Notes under the pieces: generated by a model | The model's database searches: none | What the model was told of the DNA's origin: nothing | What the model saw: only the letters and a program-made list of their open reading frames with translations | Made by a program: the position numbers and the translations under genes | In this document: in pieces, positions 33,334-45,435 of the stretch | How positions within the stretch are numbered: position 1 is the first letter of the stretch | Layout: each line of letters opens with the position of its first letter | NCBI RefSeq assembly: GCF_029873635.1 | Contig: NC_080420.1 | Span: forward strand, 28,697,032 to 28,761,031 | Reading direction: 5' to 3' | DNA from: Malania oleifera | Taxonomy: Eukaryota > Streptophyta > Magnoliopsida > Santalales > Ximeniaceae | Length of the DNA stretch: 64,000 nt

Positions 33334-36300
33334 TGTAACGACCCGAAGAATAATGGTATTTAAATAATAAAAGAAAGGGAAATGGGAACCAGAAACAGAA
33401 GGAGGCAGTCGACTTTCCTTTAAAGTTATTGCATTATTTGATTCAGGAGCTACACACTCGTTCGTGTCTTCAGGGTGTGTTAAATTATATGGGGCTGAAA
33501 CACAATCATTAGATGTTGAATTGTTGGTATCTATACCGACTGGGTTAGCAGTGAGGTGTAGTAGGGTGCTCCGAGGTTGTCCAGTTGATATTCAAGGAAA
33601 GACTTTGTCTGCTGATCTAATAGGGCTAAACATGCACGGGTTTGATGTTATTTTTGGCATGGATTGGCTAGCAGCTAATTTTGTCAACATAGATTGCCAA
33701 GCACGAGAAGTGATATTCAGATTTCCGAGGGAAGCAAAATTCAAGTTCGTAGGGTCGCGAGTGCAATCCCCGCCTCAACTAGTTTCAGCTATTCAGGCTA
33801 GAAGACTACTACTGAGTGGTTGTCAAGGGTTTGTGGCAGTTGTAAAGGAGATGTCAAAGAATGAATTGAAACTTACTAGCACGCCTATAGTAAAGGAGTT
33901 TACAGATGTTTTCCCAAACGAGTTACCAGACTTACCACCCGATAGTGAGGTAGATTTCCCTATTGATCTACCTTCCGGTACAGCATCGATTTCTAAGGTA
34001 CCTTATCAGATGGCGCCAGTAGAGTTGGCAGAATTGAAGAATCAGTTGCAAGATCTACTTGATAAGAGCTTCATACGGCCCAGTGTATCTCCGTGGGGAG
34101 CTCCGATTTTATTTATGAAGAAGAAAGACGGGACTATGAGGATGTGTATAGAGTATGGAGAGATTAATAAAGTGACAATCAAGAACAAGTATCATCTACC
34201 CTGTATTGACGATTTGTTTGACCAGCTCCAGGGTACACGAGTGTATTCGAAGATTGACTTTAGATCCGGTTACCATCAGGTAAAAGTGAAAGCAGAAGAC
34301 GTCTCGAAGATGGCCTTCAAGACCAGGTACGAGCATTACGAGTTTCTTGTTATGCCGTTTGGTTTGACGAATGCTCCTGCGGTATTTATGGACTTGATGA
34401 ACAGAGTCTTCCACTAATACCTAGACCAGTTTATTATTTTTATTGATGATGTACTGGTTTATTCGAGGAGCTATGAAGAGCATAAGACACATTTGAGACA
34501 GGTTTTGCAGACACTTTGGGAAAAGAAGTTGTACGCCAAGTTCAGTAAATGTGAATTCTGGCTTGAGACTGTCGTGTTCTTGGGGCATGTTGTATTTGGA
34601 GACGGTATTTCTGTAGATCCTAGTAAGGTTGAGGTCGTAGTGAATTGGGCTAGACCGAGAAATGTCCAGGAGATCAAGAGCTTCTTGGGGCTAGCTGACT
34701 ATTACCGCTGTTTCGCTGAGGGATTCTCAGCTTTGTCAGGACCTTTGACACGACTGACGAGGAAGAATGCCAGATTTGAGTGAAACGACAGCTGTGAGCA
34801 GAGTTTTCAAGAACTGAAACAAAGATTAGTCATAGCACCAGTATTGATCATCTCGTCAGGGGGTGAGAGATATGTCATTTACAGTGATGTGTCCTTGAAG
34901 GGACTTGGTTGTGTATTGATGCAGCATGGTAGGGTAGTGGCGTATGCATCCAAACAATTGAAAGAATATGAAAATAACTATCCTACACATGATCTTGAAT
35001 TGGCTGCAGTGGTACACGCATTGAAAATTTGGAGACATTACCTGTATGACAAGCAGTGTGAGATTTTCTTTGACCACAGGAGTTTAAAGTATTTCTTCAC
35101 GCAAAAGGAACTGAATATGAGGCAGAGAAGGTGGTTGGAGCTGATTAAGGATTTTGATTATACCATCAGTTATCACCCAGGGAAATCAAACGTGGTAGCT
35201 GATGCATTGAGCAACAAATTCAGGGAACTAGTGTTGGCGGTTATGGAGATCTAGTATCCGATCATGATAGATCTGGAGAGACTCGGCATAAAGTTGGTAG
35301 AGTTATCCTCCAGTGTGTATTTCCAACTTAGTAGTATAACCTACTCTGCAAGAAAAAATTAAAGCCGCCCAGAAGGAAGACCCAGAATTAACAGAGGTGA
35401 TAAACAGAGTACAAAGTGGTCAGGGGGAGGAATTCAGTATTGCAAATGACAAAGCTTTGCGGTTTCGTTCCAGATTATGCGTTCCTGCCGACTGAGATTA
35501 GGAAGACTATTTTAAAGGAGGCTCACAAATCTTTGTATACAGTTCATCTTGGTAGTACAAAGATGTACAGAGATCTGCGAGAGTCGTACTGGTGGAGTGG
35601 TATGAAGAGAGAGATCGCCGAGTATGTGACCCAGTGTTTGACGTGTTAGCAGGTAAAGGCTGAGCACCAGAGGCCGACAGGCCAATTGCAGCTGTTATTT
35701 ATCCTAGAGTGGAAGTAGGATCATATACCTATGGACTTCGAGTCAGGACTGCCGACGGCATTACATGGCCAGAATGCCATCTAGGTGATTGTTGACCATT
35801 TGACTAAAATCGCCCACTTTATACCTATCAAGATCAACTTCTCCCTCAACCGTTTAGCAGAGATCTATATTCAGGAGATAGTTCGTTCTCATGGGGTGCC
35901 AGTATCGATTGTGTCAGATCGAGACCCGCGTTTTACGTCACGTTTTTGGAAGAGTCTATAGGAAGCACTAAGGTCTCAGTTGTCATTTAGCACGACATTC
36001 CATCTTTAGTCAGATGGGCAGACTGAAAAGATGATACAAACATTAAAGGATATGCTCCGTGCGTGCGTATTGGATTTTGGGGGTAGTTGGACTCAGTTCA
36101 TGCCACTAATAGAATTTGCGTATAATAACAGTTATCAAACCAGCATTGGCATAACACCGTTTGAGGCTTTATACGGTAGGAGATGTTGATCTCCTTTGTT
36201 TTGAGATGAAGTGGGTGAGCGGCGAATAGTGGGACCGGAGCTTGTGCAACAAGCGTGTGATAAGGTTCGGCTTATCAAGGACAGGATCAGTACAGCTCAG

Positions 36301-37032
36301 ATCCGACAGAAAAGTTATGCTGATAATCGCCGCAGGAATCTAGAATTTGATGTGAGTAATCATGTGTTTTTGAAGATAGCTTTGATGAAAGGGGTTATGC
36401 GATTTGGGAAGAAGAATAAACTTAGTCCTAGGTATATCGATCCATTTGAAATTCTAGATAAAGTGGGACCGGTAGCCTGCAGGCTAGCTTTACCACCGGT
36501 GTTGTCCAGGATCCACGACGTATTCCATGTTGCTATGTTAAGGAAATACGTCCCAGATCCTTCTCATATCATCAGTTATGATGAATTAGAACTTAGTGAT
36601 TCACTGGTGTATGAGGAGATACCAATACAAATTCAGGATAGGAAAGTACAGGAGCTACGTAACAAGAAGATTCCTCAGGTAAAAGTTTTGTGAAGGAATC
36701 ATGTAATTGAAGAGGCTTCATGGGAATCCGAGGAACAGATGAAATAGAAGTATCCACATCTATTCCAAGAAGTTTGATTAGATAAAATGTAAGTAGTTAA
36801 GTAGTATTTCTTTTGCAAGTACATGTAATGGTTTAATTAGTGTAGCATTTTAGTTTTGGGAGGATTTTTCTTTTGTTTATATGTAATCTCTCAGGACTCG
36901 GAATGTAACTACGATATTCCTTCGTCATAAGTGAGGGTAAATAATAAAATAAGTAGACCATTTTCTTGTTAAGGGATGACAAGTTACGTGAATAATAAAT
37001 TTCGAGGACGAAATTTTATAAGGAAGGGAGAA
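33334..37032 (+). mobile_element. Gag-less Gypsy chromovirus element (element A)
   Basis: An 80-bp LTR start (33334-33413, beginning TGTAACGACCCG and ending GGAGGCAGTCGAC) is fused directly to the protease region. The rest of the LTR, the primer site and gag are therefore deleted. Pol follows in the order protease, reverse transcriptase, RNase H, integrase, chromodomain-like end. The purine tract AGGAAGGGAGAA (37021-37032) leads into the next LTR at 37033. The domain order and chromodomain end point to the Tekay/Del chromoviruses. Confidence 0.8.
33422..36780 (+). pseudogene. Gypsy A pol: protease, reverse transcriptase, RNase H, integrase, chromodomain
   Basis: Protease has [12 protein letters not shown] (about 33437-33472) and [10 protein letters not shown]. 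Reverse transcriptase has [41 protein letters not shown] and the catalytic FIDDVLVYS (about 34438-34464). RNase H follows with [21 protein letters not shown] and [19 protein letters not shown]. Integrase has the zinc-binding HKSLYTVHLGSTKMYRDLRE...CLTC, DHLTK and [16 protein letters not shown]; the third catalytic position follows DGQTE-like QMGRLKR sequence with a shift. The end at about 36600-36770 has PIQIQDRKVQELRNKKIPQVKVL and EEASWE, the chromodomain-like tail. Stops are at 34415-34417, 34781-34783, 35252-35254 and 35647-35649, and there are more in integrase. Several look like C-to-T or G-to-A changes of Gln or Trp codons. It is non-functional. Confidence 0.85.
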
Positions 37033-38420
37033 TGTAACGACTCGAAGAATAATGGTATTTAAATAATAAAAGAAAGAGAAATAGGAACCAAAAATAGAAG
37101 GAGGCAGTCGACGACATTGCATTTTGGAAATGATAAATCTCGAGGAATTTTTCAACTCCTCATTGACGAATATAGGGGACTCGTCGACGAGGGTATAACA
37201 GGAACTCATCGACGAGGGTTGGAGTTCGTCAACGAACTTTCTACAGGACTCGTCGACGAGGTGATGTGGTTCGTCGACAAGAAAATACCGAAAGAGGTTT
37301 TGGGCCGTCTGAATTTCGTCGACGAGGAGTGGGTTTCATCAACGAAATTATTAAAGGACTCGTCAACGAGATGACGTGGCTCGTTGATGAATCCAGCCTT
37401 ATAAATAGTGAATATGTTCTGTATGGTATATGTATAATACGAAATACTCATGTTGTCACACACTAGTATTAGTTTATTTCCCTTACTGAGAGGTGTCTCA
37501 CCCCAAAATTTTATAAACTTTTCAGGAGCCCCTGATAGGAGAGCGGGTAAAGCCCCGTTGATCTAGTACGATTGGACTGCCCTTCCAAAAGGGTAAGTGT
37601 TTTGATAGGGTCGAATATATTTTGTGAGATGACCTTAGATATCTTTTGGGTTGTGATTGTGTACATATATATATACAGTGATTGTAGTAACTTTGGAATT
37701 GTCATGTATGGTATAATGAGGTGTTTATGATTTACGTTTCCTGCTACATAGGCTTCTGTGATGTGTTTATGATGTATCCCTGGTACCCACGAGTCCAAGT
37801 GGATTATAATCTGCTGAGATTTGTGATATTGATTTTTATTATATTTTGAAAAAAAAATGTGGAAGATAAGCAGGTTATCACATATATGATATGACAATCA
37901 TATTTTACTCAATTCCATTATACACAGTTTTTATAAAATATGCTTATTATACAGTTTATATGTATAACACGATAATGCTCATATTGTCACACACTGATAT
38001 TAGTTTATTTCCTTCACTGAGGGGTGTCTCACCCCAGTTATATAAATATTTCAGGAAATCTAGATAAAGGAGTAGCTAGAGCTCCGCGACAGTAGAATTC
38101 GAATGAGCTACCCTATTAGAAGGGTAAGTTGTATAGTCAGGGTTGGATTTATTTTTGGGAAGTGATCCTAGGCTACTTTTGAATTTTGTAGATGTTTGTA
38201 TATATAACAGTTTTAGTAGGACTCTGGTATTGAGGTTGGTTGTATGGTATGTTGTAATTTACGTTTCCTGCTGCTTAGGTATCTAAGTTATATTTTGGGT
38301 ATATCCCTGGTACCTATGGGTCCAAGTTGATTATGTTATTCAATTGTACAGGATTATTATATTGAATGTTATTACGAAAAAAAAAATAATATAAAATGAT
38401 AAATTAGGCAGGTTGTTACA
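37033..38420 (+). repeat. Composite Gypsy LTR with a partly duplicated 3' half
   Basis: It starts TGTAACGACTCG after a purine tract and ends GGTTGTTACA three bases before a primer site at 38424. U3 has a palindrome array (37108-37395) and TTATAAATAG at 37399-37408. The R/U5 part appears twice. The first copy is 37465-37880, with TTAGTTTATTTCCCTTACTG, GGTGTCTCACCCC, TTTACGTTTCCTGCT and ATCCCTGGTACCCA. The second, diverged copy is 37975-38420, with the same landmarks. The single composite LTR serves as 3' LTR of element A and 5' LTR of element B. Confidence 0.75.
37108..37395 (+). repeat. TCGTCGACGA-type palindrome array in the composite LTR
   Basis: About ten sites occur: AGTCGACGAC, CATTGACGAA, CTCGTCGACGAG (three exact or near-exact), CATCGACGAG, TTCGTCAACGAA, TTCGTCGACAAG, TTCGTCGACGAG, CATCAACGAA, CTCGTCAACGAG and CTCGTTGATGAA. 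They end right at the TATA box. Frames called here on both strands come from the repeat. Confidence 0.8.
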
Positions 38421-38722
38421 GTTTGGTATCAGAGCCTACGTTGTTAGGTTTTGTAGACTTTAGGGTGCAGCGGAAACAATACCAAAGTATAGGAAAATAA
38501 TTTGAGGTTTTGTTTAGCAGTTTAGAGACAGGACTTCTGTGGTGATTTCTATGTCTTTCCTGGGATGATGATTGCAAGAAAGTCATAGTAAACTATTGTC
38601 GAGTTGTGTTTCTAAGTGTAGGACTGAATCTTGAAATAAACTAAGGATGTCAAGATAGGGAATTTTGATTAGATGTGTAAGTTATACGGATAGGGTCCCT
38701 AAGTCATGTTTATTGTCTTTTC

Positions 38723-39700
38723 ATGATGGACTCTGGAGGAGGTACCGCCCATGCGAGTGGTAATGACGGTGCAGGACCCTCAAGTACAAACGGGACTGAT
38801 TTTGATGCAGTATTACGCAGTGTGGCTCAGTAGGTTATGGCTGAGATCGTTAGTAGCTTTAGAGAGCATGGTGGCCCATCTGCAGGTCATGGGTGCACGA
38901 TAGAGAAATTTACCAAAATGAATCCTCCGGCATTTTTAGGAGGAGTTGATCCTACATCTACTGAGAATTGGATGCAGGAGATCGAGAAGGTTTTGGCAGC
39001 ATTACAATGCACGAAGGAGTAAAAGGTCCTCTTCACCACACTTATAAACTGACAGGGGAGGCCCAAGGGTGGTGGACTACGGTAAAATTTCTGGAGCAGC
39101 AGAGGACGACGCCGATGGTTATGACATGGGACCGATATAAAGAATTATTCTTTGACAAATATTTCCCAGCTATTGTCAAGGAAGTTAAAGTGAAAGAGTT
39201 CCTAAATTTGAAAAGGGACAGCTGACGGTCCAGCAATACACGACGAGGTTTATCGAGTTGTCCCGCTTCGCCCGCTTATCATTCTTGATGAAGCAAAGAA
39301 AGCAAGACAGTTTGCAAGGGGTTTGAGGTATGAGATCTACAAGTTATGGTATAGAAAATACAGGACTTTATTGAGTTAGTTGATAAAGCAGCTTTGGCTG
39401 AGATCGGTGAGCAATTGGGTGCAGAGGAATAGGGACAAAAGAAGAGGTCCACACCTTCAGGCTTTCAGTAGGGCTTTGGTCGTGGTTAGTGGAGGAGAGG
39501 AAACTACGACAGGGGTCAGAGGTAGGAGACTGGGGACGAAATTCAGGTTGCTCAAACCTACCCTGTATGTTAGATTTGTGGAAAGAGACATCCGGGGGAG
39601 TGTCGAGCAGGGAGAGGTGTATGTTATCACTGTGGAGGATCGGGGCATCTAGCACGAGATCATCCTACACCTATTAGTACTGCTCCTGCTCCCAGGCAGT
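38723..39700 (+). pseudogene. Gypsy B gag
   Basis: Gly/Ser-rich N-terminus, then FTKMNPPAFLGGVDPTSTEN and WMQEIEKVLAAL (about 38910-39010), the retrotransposon gag core. After a frameshift come LTGEAQGWWTTVKFL and TWDRYKELFFDKYFP (about 39045-39170), KVKEFLNL, and, after further shifts, a zinc-knuckle region near 39590-39670. That region reads CYHCGGSGHLARDH: the last position of the CX2CX4HX4C motif is His instead of Cys. An internal stop lies before VMAEIV (about 38831), and frames change at least twice. Confidence 0.75.
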
Positions 39701-39799
39701 TCAGGGGAGATTACCAGGCACATCGTAGAGGTTAGCAGAGGAATGCAGCCCCAGCAAGGGTTTATGCTCTAATGCCAGGAGACGCTGAGACTGTTGCAG

Positions 39800-41036
39800 A
39801 CGTCATGATAGGTACCCTTACTGTTTTGTCATGCCATGCTATTTTTTATTTGATTTGGGTGCTACTCATTCTTTTATGTCTGTGAATTTCATTAAATTGT
39901 CTAGAGGCGAGACTCGTTTATTAAATGTAGAAATGTCAGTAGCTTCACCAACTGATTCAGTAATAAAGTGTCGTAGGGTGCTTAAAGGTTATCCCGTAGA
40001 AATTCAGGGAAGAGTACTACATGTTGATTTAATTGTACTTGATATGCATGAGTTTGATGTAATACTGGGTATGGATTAGCTGGCAGCTAACTATGCTAAT
40101 ATTGACTGCCATTTGAAAGAGATGATCTTCAAACCACCAGGCAAGCAAGAATTCAGGTTTGTGGGGTCGCAGGTGTGTTCCCCGCCTCAGTTAGTGTCAG
40201 TAATGCAGGCGAGGAGATTACTTATGGATGGTTGTCAAGGGTTTAAGGCCATTGTAAAAGAGGTGTCAGAAAATGAATTGAAACTGGACAATACACCAGT
40301 GGTTAAGGAATTTCCAGACATTTTTTTCCAAAAGATCTACCTAGGTTACCTCCTAACCACGAGGTAGATTTCACTATTGATCTACTTCCCGGGACGGCAC
40401 CGATCTCTAAAGCTCCTTAAAGAATGGCTCTAGCAAAGTTAGGAAAACTAAAGGATCAGTTGCAAGACTTACTGGATAAAGGTTTTATTCGGCCCAGTGT
40501 ATCACCGTGGGGAGCTTCAATGTTAGTTGTAAAGAAGAATGATGGGTCTATGAGGATGTGTATAGATTACAGGGAAATTAATAAAGTGACAATCAAGAAC
40601 AGGAATCCTCTACCCCACATAGATGACTTATTTGATTAGCTTCAACGTATGCAAGTTTATTCTAAGATTGATCTTAGGTCAGGCTATCATCAAGTGAAAG
40701 TTAAAACAGAAGACGTCTCAAAGATAGTCTTTAAGGCTAGGTATGGGCATTATGAATTTCTCGTTATGCCTTTTGGGCTGACGAATGCTCTTGCTGTGTT
40801 CATAGACTTGATAAATAGAGTTTTTTATCAGTATTTAGACCAGTTTATTGCAGTTTTCATTGATGACATACCGGTCTATTCGAGGAGCTTTGAGGAGCAT
40901 GAGACGCACTTATGGCTAGTACTTCAAATGCTCAAGGAAAGGAAATTGTATACCAAGTTTAGTAAATGTAAATTCTGGCTAGAGAAAGTGTCGTTTTTGG
41001 GGCATGTTATTTCAAGAGATGGTAGTTCAAGAAATG
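39800..41036 (+). pseudogene. Gypsy B protease and reverse transcriptase (truncated)
   Basis: Protease reads LFDLGATHSFMSVNF at about 39843-39890; the usual active-site Asp-Ser-Gly is Asp-Leu-Gly, a change explained by one C-to-T. Then come VILGMD and a stop. Reverse transcriptase follows with [64 protein letters not shown] and FIDDIPVYS (about 40858-40884), in which the usual Leu is Pro. The frame is interrupted near 40078, 40365-40420 and 40640. The sequence ends at the junction near 41037. Confidence 0.8.
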
Positions 41037-42130
41037 TCCTTTGGGATCAATTGGCTCTCACAGAATCTGTAGAATTACAAAAGTTTGCTCCATATATTGC
41101 CTGTAGGGAAGAGCAGCGATTGGTCTAATTTCTGATGGAACTTCGTGATGATTTCGAGGGCATTCGTGGATTGATTTTACATCGCGTTCCACTGCTTTCG
41201 GTTGATTCGGTGGTCAGTGAGTTGTTGGCAGAGGAGACTCATCTCAAATCTCATACTAGAAAAGGAACATATCCTCCATCTGCATCTGTTTTGGTTGTTC
41301 CTCCTAAACCACCTTCCTTTAATCAAAATCGATCTTCGTCTCGCCCCAACAATGAGTCCAACTTCTGTAAGGAGAAGGGACATTGGAAGGCTCAGTGTCC
41401 AAAATTGCTGAATAAGACTCAAACTTTAGGCGTGGCGAAATGGAGGAAAGTCATCTCAGTGTCAATTCCCTAGCAGTGGCGACCAAGATATACCTAAGGG
41501 AGCAGACAATGACAAACTTGCTACAGATGGAGTGGACATGACATATGGTTGTGAAGCAAGAAACTGCTGAAACTGTTCTGTAAGGGCACTCATACGAGGA
41601 TCAAATAAGGAATCATTCCATGAGTTATCCGATGAAGGGGCAACAGTTGCTGTATTATACTAGTGTCCTCCTAGTCACCACTGCTGGGGCATTGGACCCC
41701 CTGAACGCTAAGATTGTTTTCCTTCATTTTGCCACAGCTGCGAAGTTTGAGTCTTATTCAACAATTTTGGACACTGAGCCTTCTAATGTCCCTTCTCCTT
41801 ACAAAAGTTGCACTCATTGTTAGGGCGAGGTGAAGATTGATTCTGACTAAAGGAAGGTGGTTTAGGAGGAACAGCCAAAACGAATGCAGATGGAGCATAT
41901 GTTCCATTTCCAGTCTGAGATTTGAGATAAGTCTCCTCTGCCAACATCTCACCGACCACCGAATCAACTGAAGGCAATGGAACGTGATGTAAAATCAATC
42001 CACAAATGCCCTCGAAATCATCATGAAGAGCCATCATAAATTGGACCAATCACTGCTCTTCCCTACGGGCAATATATAGAGCAAACTTCTGTAATTCCAT
42101 AGATTCTGTGAGAGCCAATTGATCCCAAAG
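41037..42130. repeat. Inverted repeat (foldback) made of Copia gag, arms about 388 bp
   Basis: The left arm 41037-41425 runs sense and the right arm 41744-42130 is its reverse complement with roughly 90% identity by eye; the spacer is 318 bp. Both arms encode the same gag stretch: [51 protein letters not shown] and the zinc knuckle CKEKGHWKAQCP. The right arm continues into the rest of an antisense Copia gag and LTR. The left arm is fused to a broken Gypsy reverse transcriptase. A transcript across it would fold into a long hairpin. Confidence 0.88.
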
Positions 42131-42538
42131 ATCAGTCATAGCCGAATAAAAATCTTGAACACTCCTATCATTTTGTTCAAGTACTGGAATATTCATCTCC
42201 AATTGATACTGAACAAAAAAGTTAGACCATACATACAATCTTACCAAATGATCTCAAACCTCCTTAGCAGTTTCATATTTCACCAATTGAATCTCAATGC
42301 GACTATTAACAAAATTTTTTATCCAAGTAATAACTTTAGAGTTATGAGTATCCCACGCATCCAGTAAGTCCTCATATTTATCAACCCCCTCCACAGGTTT
42401 ACGAGCCAGACCTGAGACACAACTCCACATCTTCTTACCCTTTAAGAAATTTCTCATCACATAACTTCAATAAGAATAATTTTTACCATCCAACCGCACA
42501 CTAATAGATTGTAGAGAATCATCCCGTTCACTAGTCAT
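41744..42538 (-). pseudogene. Antisense Copia gag
   Basis: It starts at ATG 42538 (MTSERDDSLQSISVRLDGKN) and continues [76 protein letters not shown] and ELLAEETYLKS-like sequence. It ends with the zinc knuckle CNFCKEKGH near 41810. It is a Copia gag of the retrotran_gag/UBN2 kind. Stops at about 42464, 42248 and 42050 break the frame. Beyond the knuckle the element changes at the spacer of the foldback, so pol is absent. Confidence 0.8.
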
Positions 42539-42847
42539 GACGAATAAACAACAAATATACCCAAGATATAAGAAACAAATTAATCTGAGAATAACAAGAA
42601 CGAACCAAACCTGCCAATACCGAGCCAAGCAACAATCCAACAAATCACGAATCAAACTCGAACCAAAAGCAAACCACGTCCAGATTCGCCAACAGCCAAA
42701 ATCCGCCCAAAAACCAAAATCGAACCGTATGGACACCCCCCCAAAAAAAATTCCGAGGCTTTGCCCCTAACCCCAAGCAGGGGCGCGCTACCCCCAGCCA
42801 ACTCACCGAGAAGTTAATGGACGAGATGCGAAATTCCATACAACAAA

Positions 42848-42859
42848 GCTCTAATACCA
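42848..42859 (-). other. Primer-binding site of the antisense Copia
   Basis: The minus strand reads TGGTATTAGAGC, one base from the standard initiator-Met complement, directly after the LTR end and about 310 bp before the gag start. Confidence 0.7.
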
Positions 42860-43016
42860 TAATAGAATCAAAGAGGAGCAAAAATTAGGAAAAGAAAAAA
42901 CTTTCTTTAAATCATTAGAGTTCTACAAGAGATTGATGACTTATATAACCTACAAGAATAAAAGAGAAAAAAACTATTCAATCCTGATATAATACAAATA
43001 ATTATTATCACTAACA
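42860..43016 (-). repeat. Short 5' LTR of the antisense Copia
   Basis: In minus sense it starts TGTTAGTGATAA at 43016 and ends TTGATTCTATTA just before the primer site, 157 bp. It contains a GTTATATAAGTC TATA-like word. It is similar in size to the LTRs at 12445 and 30169 but differs in sequence. Confidence 0.65.
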
Positions 43017-45435
43017 GAGTTAAGACAAAATAAATTTTACGGGAAGTCCTTGACAAATGCACTGACAAAAAGAATTGTATATAAAATTAGGTATGAATCA
43101 CCAACCTTAATTCCTGTGTGCGTTAGTTTTTTGGTAAGAATATAAAGATCTATCCTTAACAAGCAATAGACACAATGTAGCTTTATCAAACAATCTTAAT
43201 GGTATTCGTGGCCACAAAAGTTCACCGAGAAAAATCCTGAATCTCATTCATAAATCGATGTCGGTAGGAGGATAAATCAAACCTTAAATTTAGGTTTCTA
43301 TAAATGTAGACACAGTTACAATAATTTTATATTATGTTTTATTTGTCCAAATCTACATAACGTAAATTTGAGGTAGAAATTCCATGACTCAAACAAAAGG
43401 CGAAGGAACGTGTCAAGCTTTTCAGTTTTCAATACGATAATCTTCGCCAATCCAAAAGAATGGGAAAAAAATAGTTTTCAATTTTCTTTCCAGACCTAAC
43501 AATAGTCAACAACATGCTAATCAGTTAACCACCAAAGTTCAACTGATTAAGGACAACTCATTCAAGCTCCTGGACAGACAACAATGGTTGGACAGTCATG
43601 GAAATATTCGCGGTCGAAATTCTTAATTCGATATTAATTTTAAAAAAAAAAACTTCGAACTTCTTGATCCAAAAGCATGAGGAAAAAATCACCAAACTCG
43701 ATTTCATAGATAAAACTAAATCTTATCCGTGTGAGATCAGTGAGTGGAATTCGTGCATAAAATGAGCATCAAATCTAGGGCACAGGGGAAGGAAGCGCAC
43801 CTGCTGGAGATCATTAAGGCGGCAGAAGGTAAGGATGGAACCGAAAGCATCCATTGATGACTTGGTCGTAACTGAAGCTTGGACAATCCATGCCTTGGAT
43901 GTGAATTGTGATGGCTGCTTTGCTTAGAAGAAGAAACAGAGGAAGTGAAGGTGCTTGAGTAAAACAGGGGAAGAAGAAGAAGAAGCGTAGGGGCAGAGGG
44001 AGCATTACATTTGGCGTTTGAGGGGGAGCAAGCATAGTCAAAATGCTTTTGGGCGCGCATTTCATTTTTTTCAAACTAAAAATTAATTTGTTGATTAGAA
44101 ATTTATTATTTTTAATTTCAAAAGAGTTTGTCATTATTAAAAGCCGCCTTAATTTCAAAAATTAAGGGGTTGTTTGCAGTCGTTTTTCGTTTTTCGTTTT
44201 TTTATTTTTGTTGTTGCACAATGAAAAAGTAAAGAAGCATAACTCTATTTATGCTACTAATTTTTTTAGTTTTTACTGTCAATTTTTAATTATTTACATA
44301 TTAGACTAAACCAAATTTTATAAATCTTAATTGTTTTGACAACTTTTATCTTATGTTTTGATATTTAGAATTAACTTTTATGAATTAAATCATTCATCTT
44401 TTACATAATTCTCGAACATGTGAATTTAAAAGTAAATAAAATAAGAATATCTATAAATTTTAAAAAAATTTGAAGAAAAAAATTAATAAGTCATTCCAAA
44501 AATATTTTTACTATTCTTCAACTGTTATATAGATACTAAGATTGCTCTTATAGCACTAAAAAGTAAGCTTTAAAACGTAACAATTAAGAAAAAATAATTG
44601 TAAAAATTATTATAATGTCTTTAATTTAAATTTTTTGTTATTATTTTAATCATATTTGTTAATTATTGTTCGACTCAAATACGAAAATAAACACTTGCTC
44701 AACAATGTTTCTAATTTGATTCAATATCGAAAATTTTAATTAAATAGGCAGCTATTATTTTAACTATTTTTAATTTTCATTTTTGAGTTTTATAGTGATA
44801 TTAACATGCTCGGAACAAATAACAAACACTCGGGGGGAAAATGTATAATTCAACTTATTTGCTCACCACTACCTATTCGTTTGAAAAGACCTTAGATTTA
44901 CAGTTTTATTAGATTTGAATAAAGTATAATATAAAATTGTATTGAAATAAGTCTAAATCCATCCAAATCCAAATCTTAAATCGATGCTCCCAAACACAGC
45001 GTAAGAATACTTTTAACCCTTAACTACTAAAAACATTTCAAACCCTAAGCTGAACAAGTGTACAGTGTAGGATAAATTTTCACATTAATTACCACAATGT
45101 ATATATATGATGGGAAAGGATTAACCCAGCAGCTTACCCTTGCATTTTGAATTTGCACTAATTTAAACAACACATAATATGAAATTGAATTAAACTTATA
45201 CCAAGCTCACACAAATCTAAATTCAAGATATGAAATTTACACTTCCAAATACTACTCACAAATTTGTACATGTTTGGTCTCGATAATAAAGACTCCTAAT
45301 AGGCTTCCATAGAAAATCCTCCCCAAATATGATACAGGTGTTGGGAAAAAATTATATATGAACGATTCTCACAAGTAAATCAATAGTGTAATGCAAATAA
45401 TAAATAAAAATAAGACAATTGGGTTTGTATAAATC
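43017..45435. other. AT-rich intergenic DNA, no firm gene
   Basis: The frames on the minus strand at 43737-44158 show no family features. One short stretch, 43854-43801 on the minus strand, could be a first coding exon (an ATG, 18 codons, then CAG and GTGCGC as a donor), with a leader rich in CTT triplets upstream. From 44165 to 45000 the sequence is strongly AT-rich and its ends (TTGTTTGCAG... and ...CTCCCAAACACAGC) faintly recall MITE ends. Nothing here is certain. Confidence 0.4.

Larger units (their letters stand above)
38421..41036 (+). mobile_element. 3'-truncated Gypsy chromovirus element (element B)
   Basis: The primer site TGGTATCAGAGCC lies at 38424-38436, right after the composite LTR. 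Gag begins at ATG 38723/38726 and protease and reverse transcriptase follow. The element stops abruptly inside reverse transcriptase, after [10 protein letters not shown] (about 41020). There it is joined to a Copia gag segment at about 41037. RNase H, integrase and a 3' LTR are missing. Confidence 0.8.

Noticed and set aside
44165-45000. MITE with TTGTTTG.../...CAAACAC ends
   Set aside because: The end similarity is short, there is no target duplication and the DNA between is simple AT-rich. Too weak to call.
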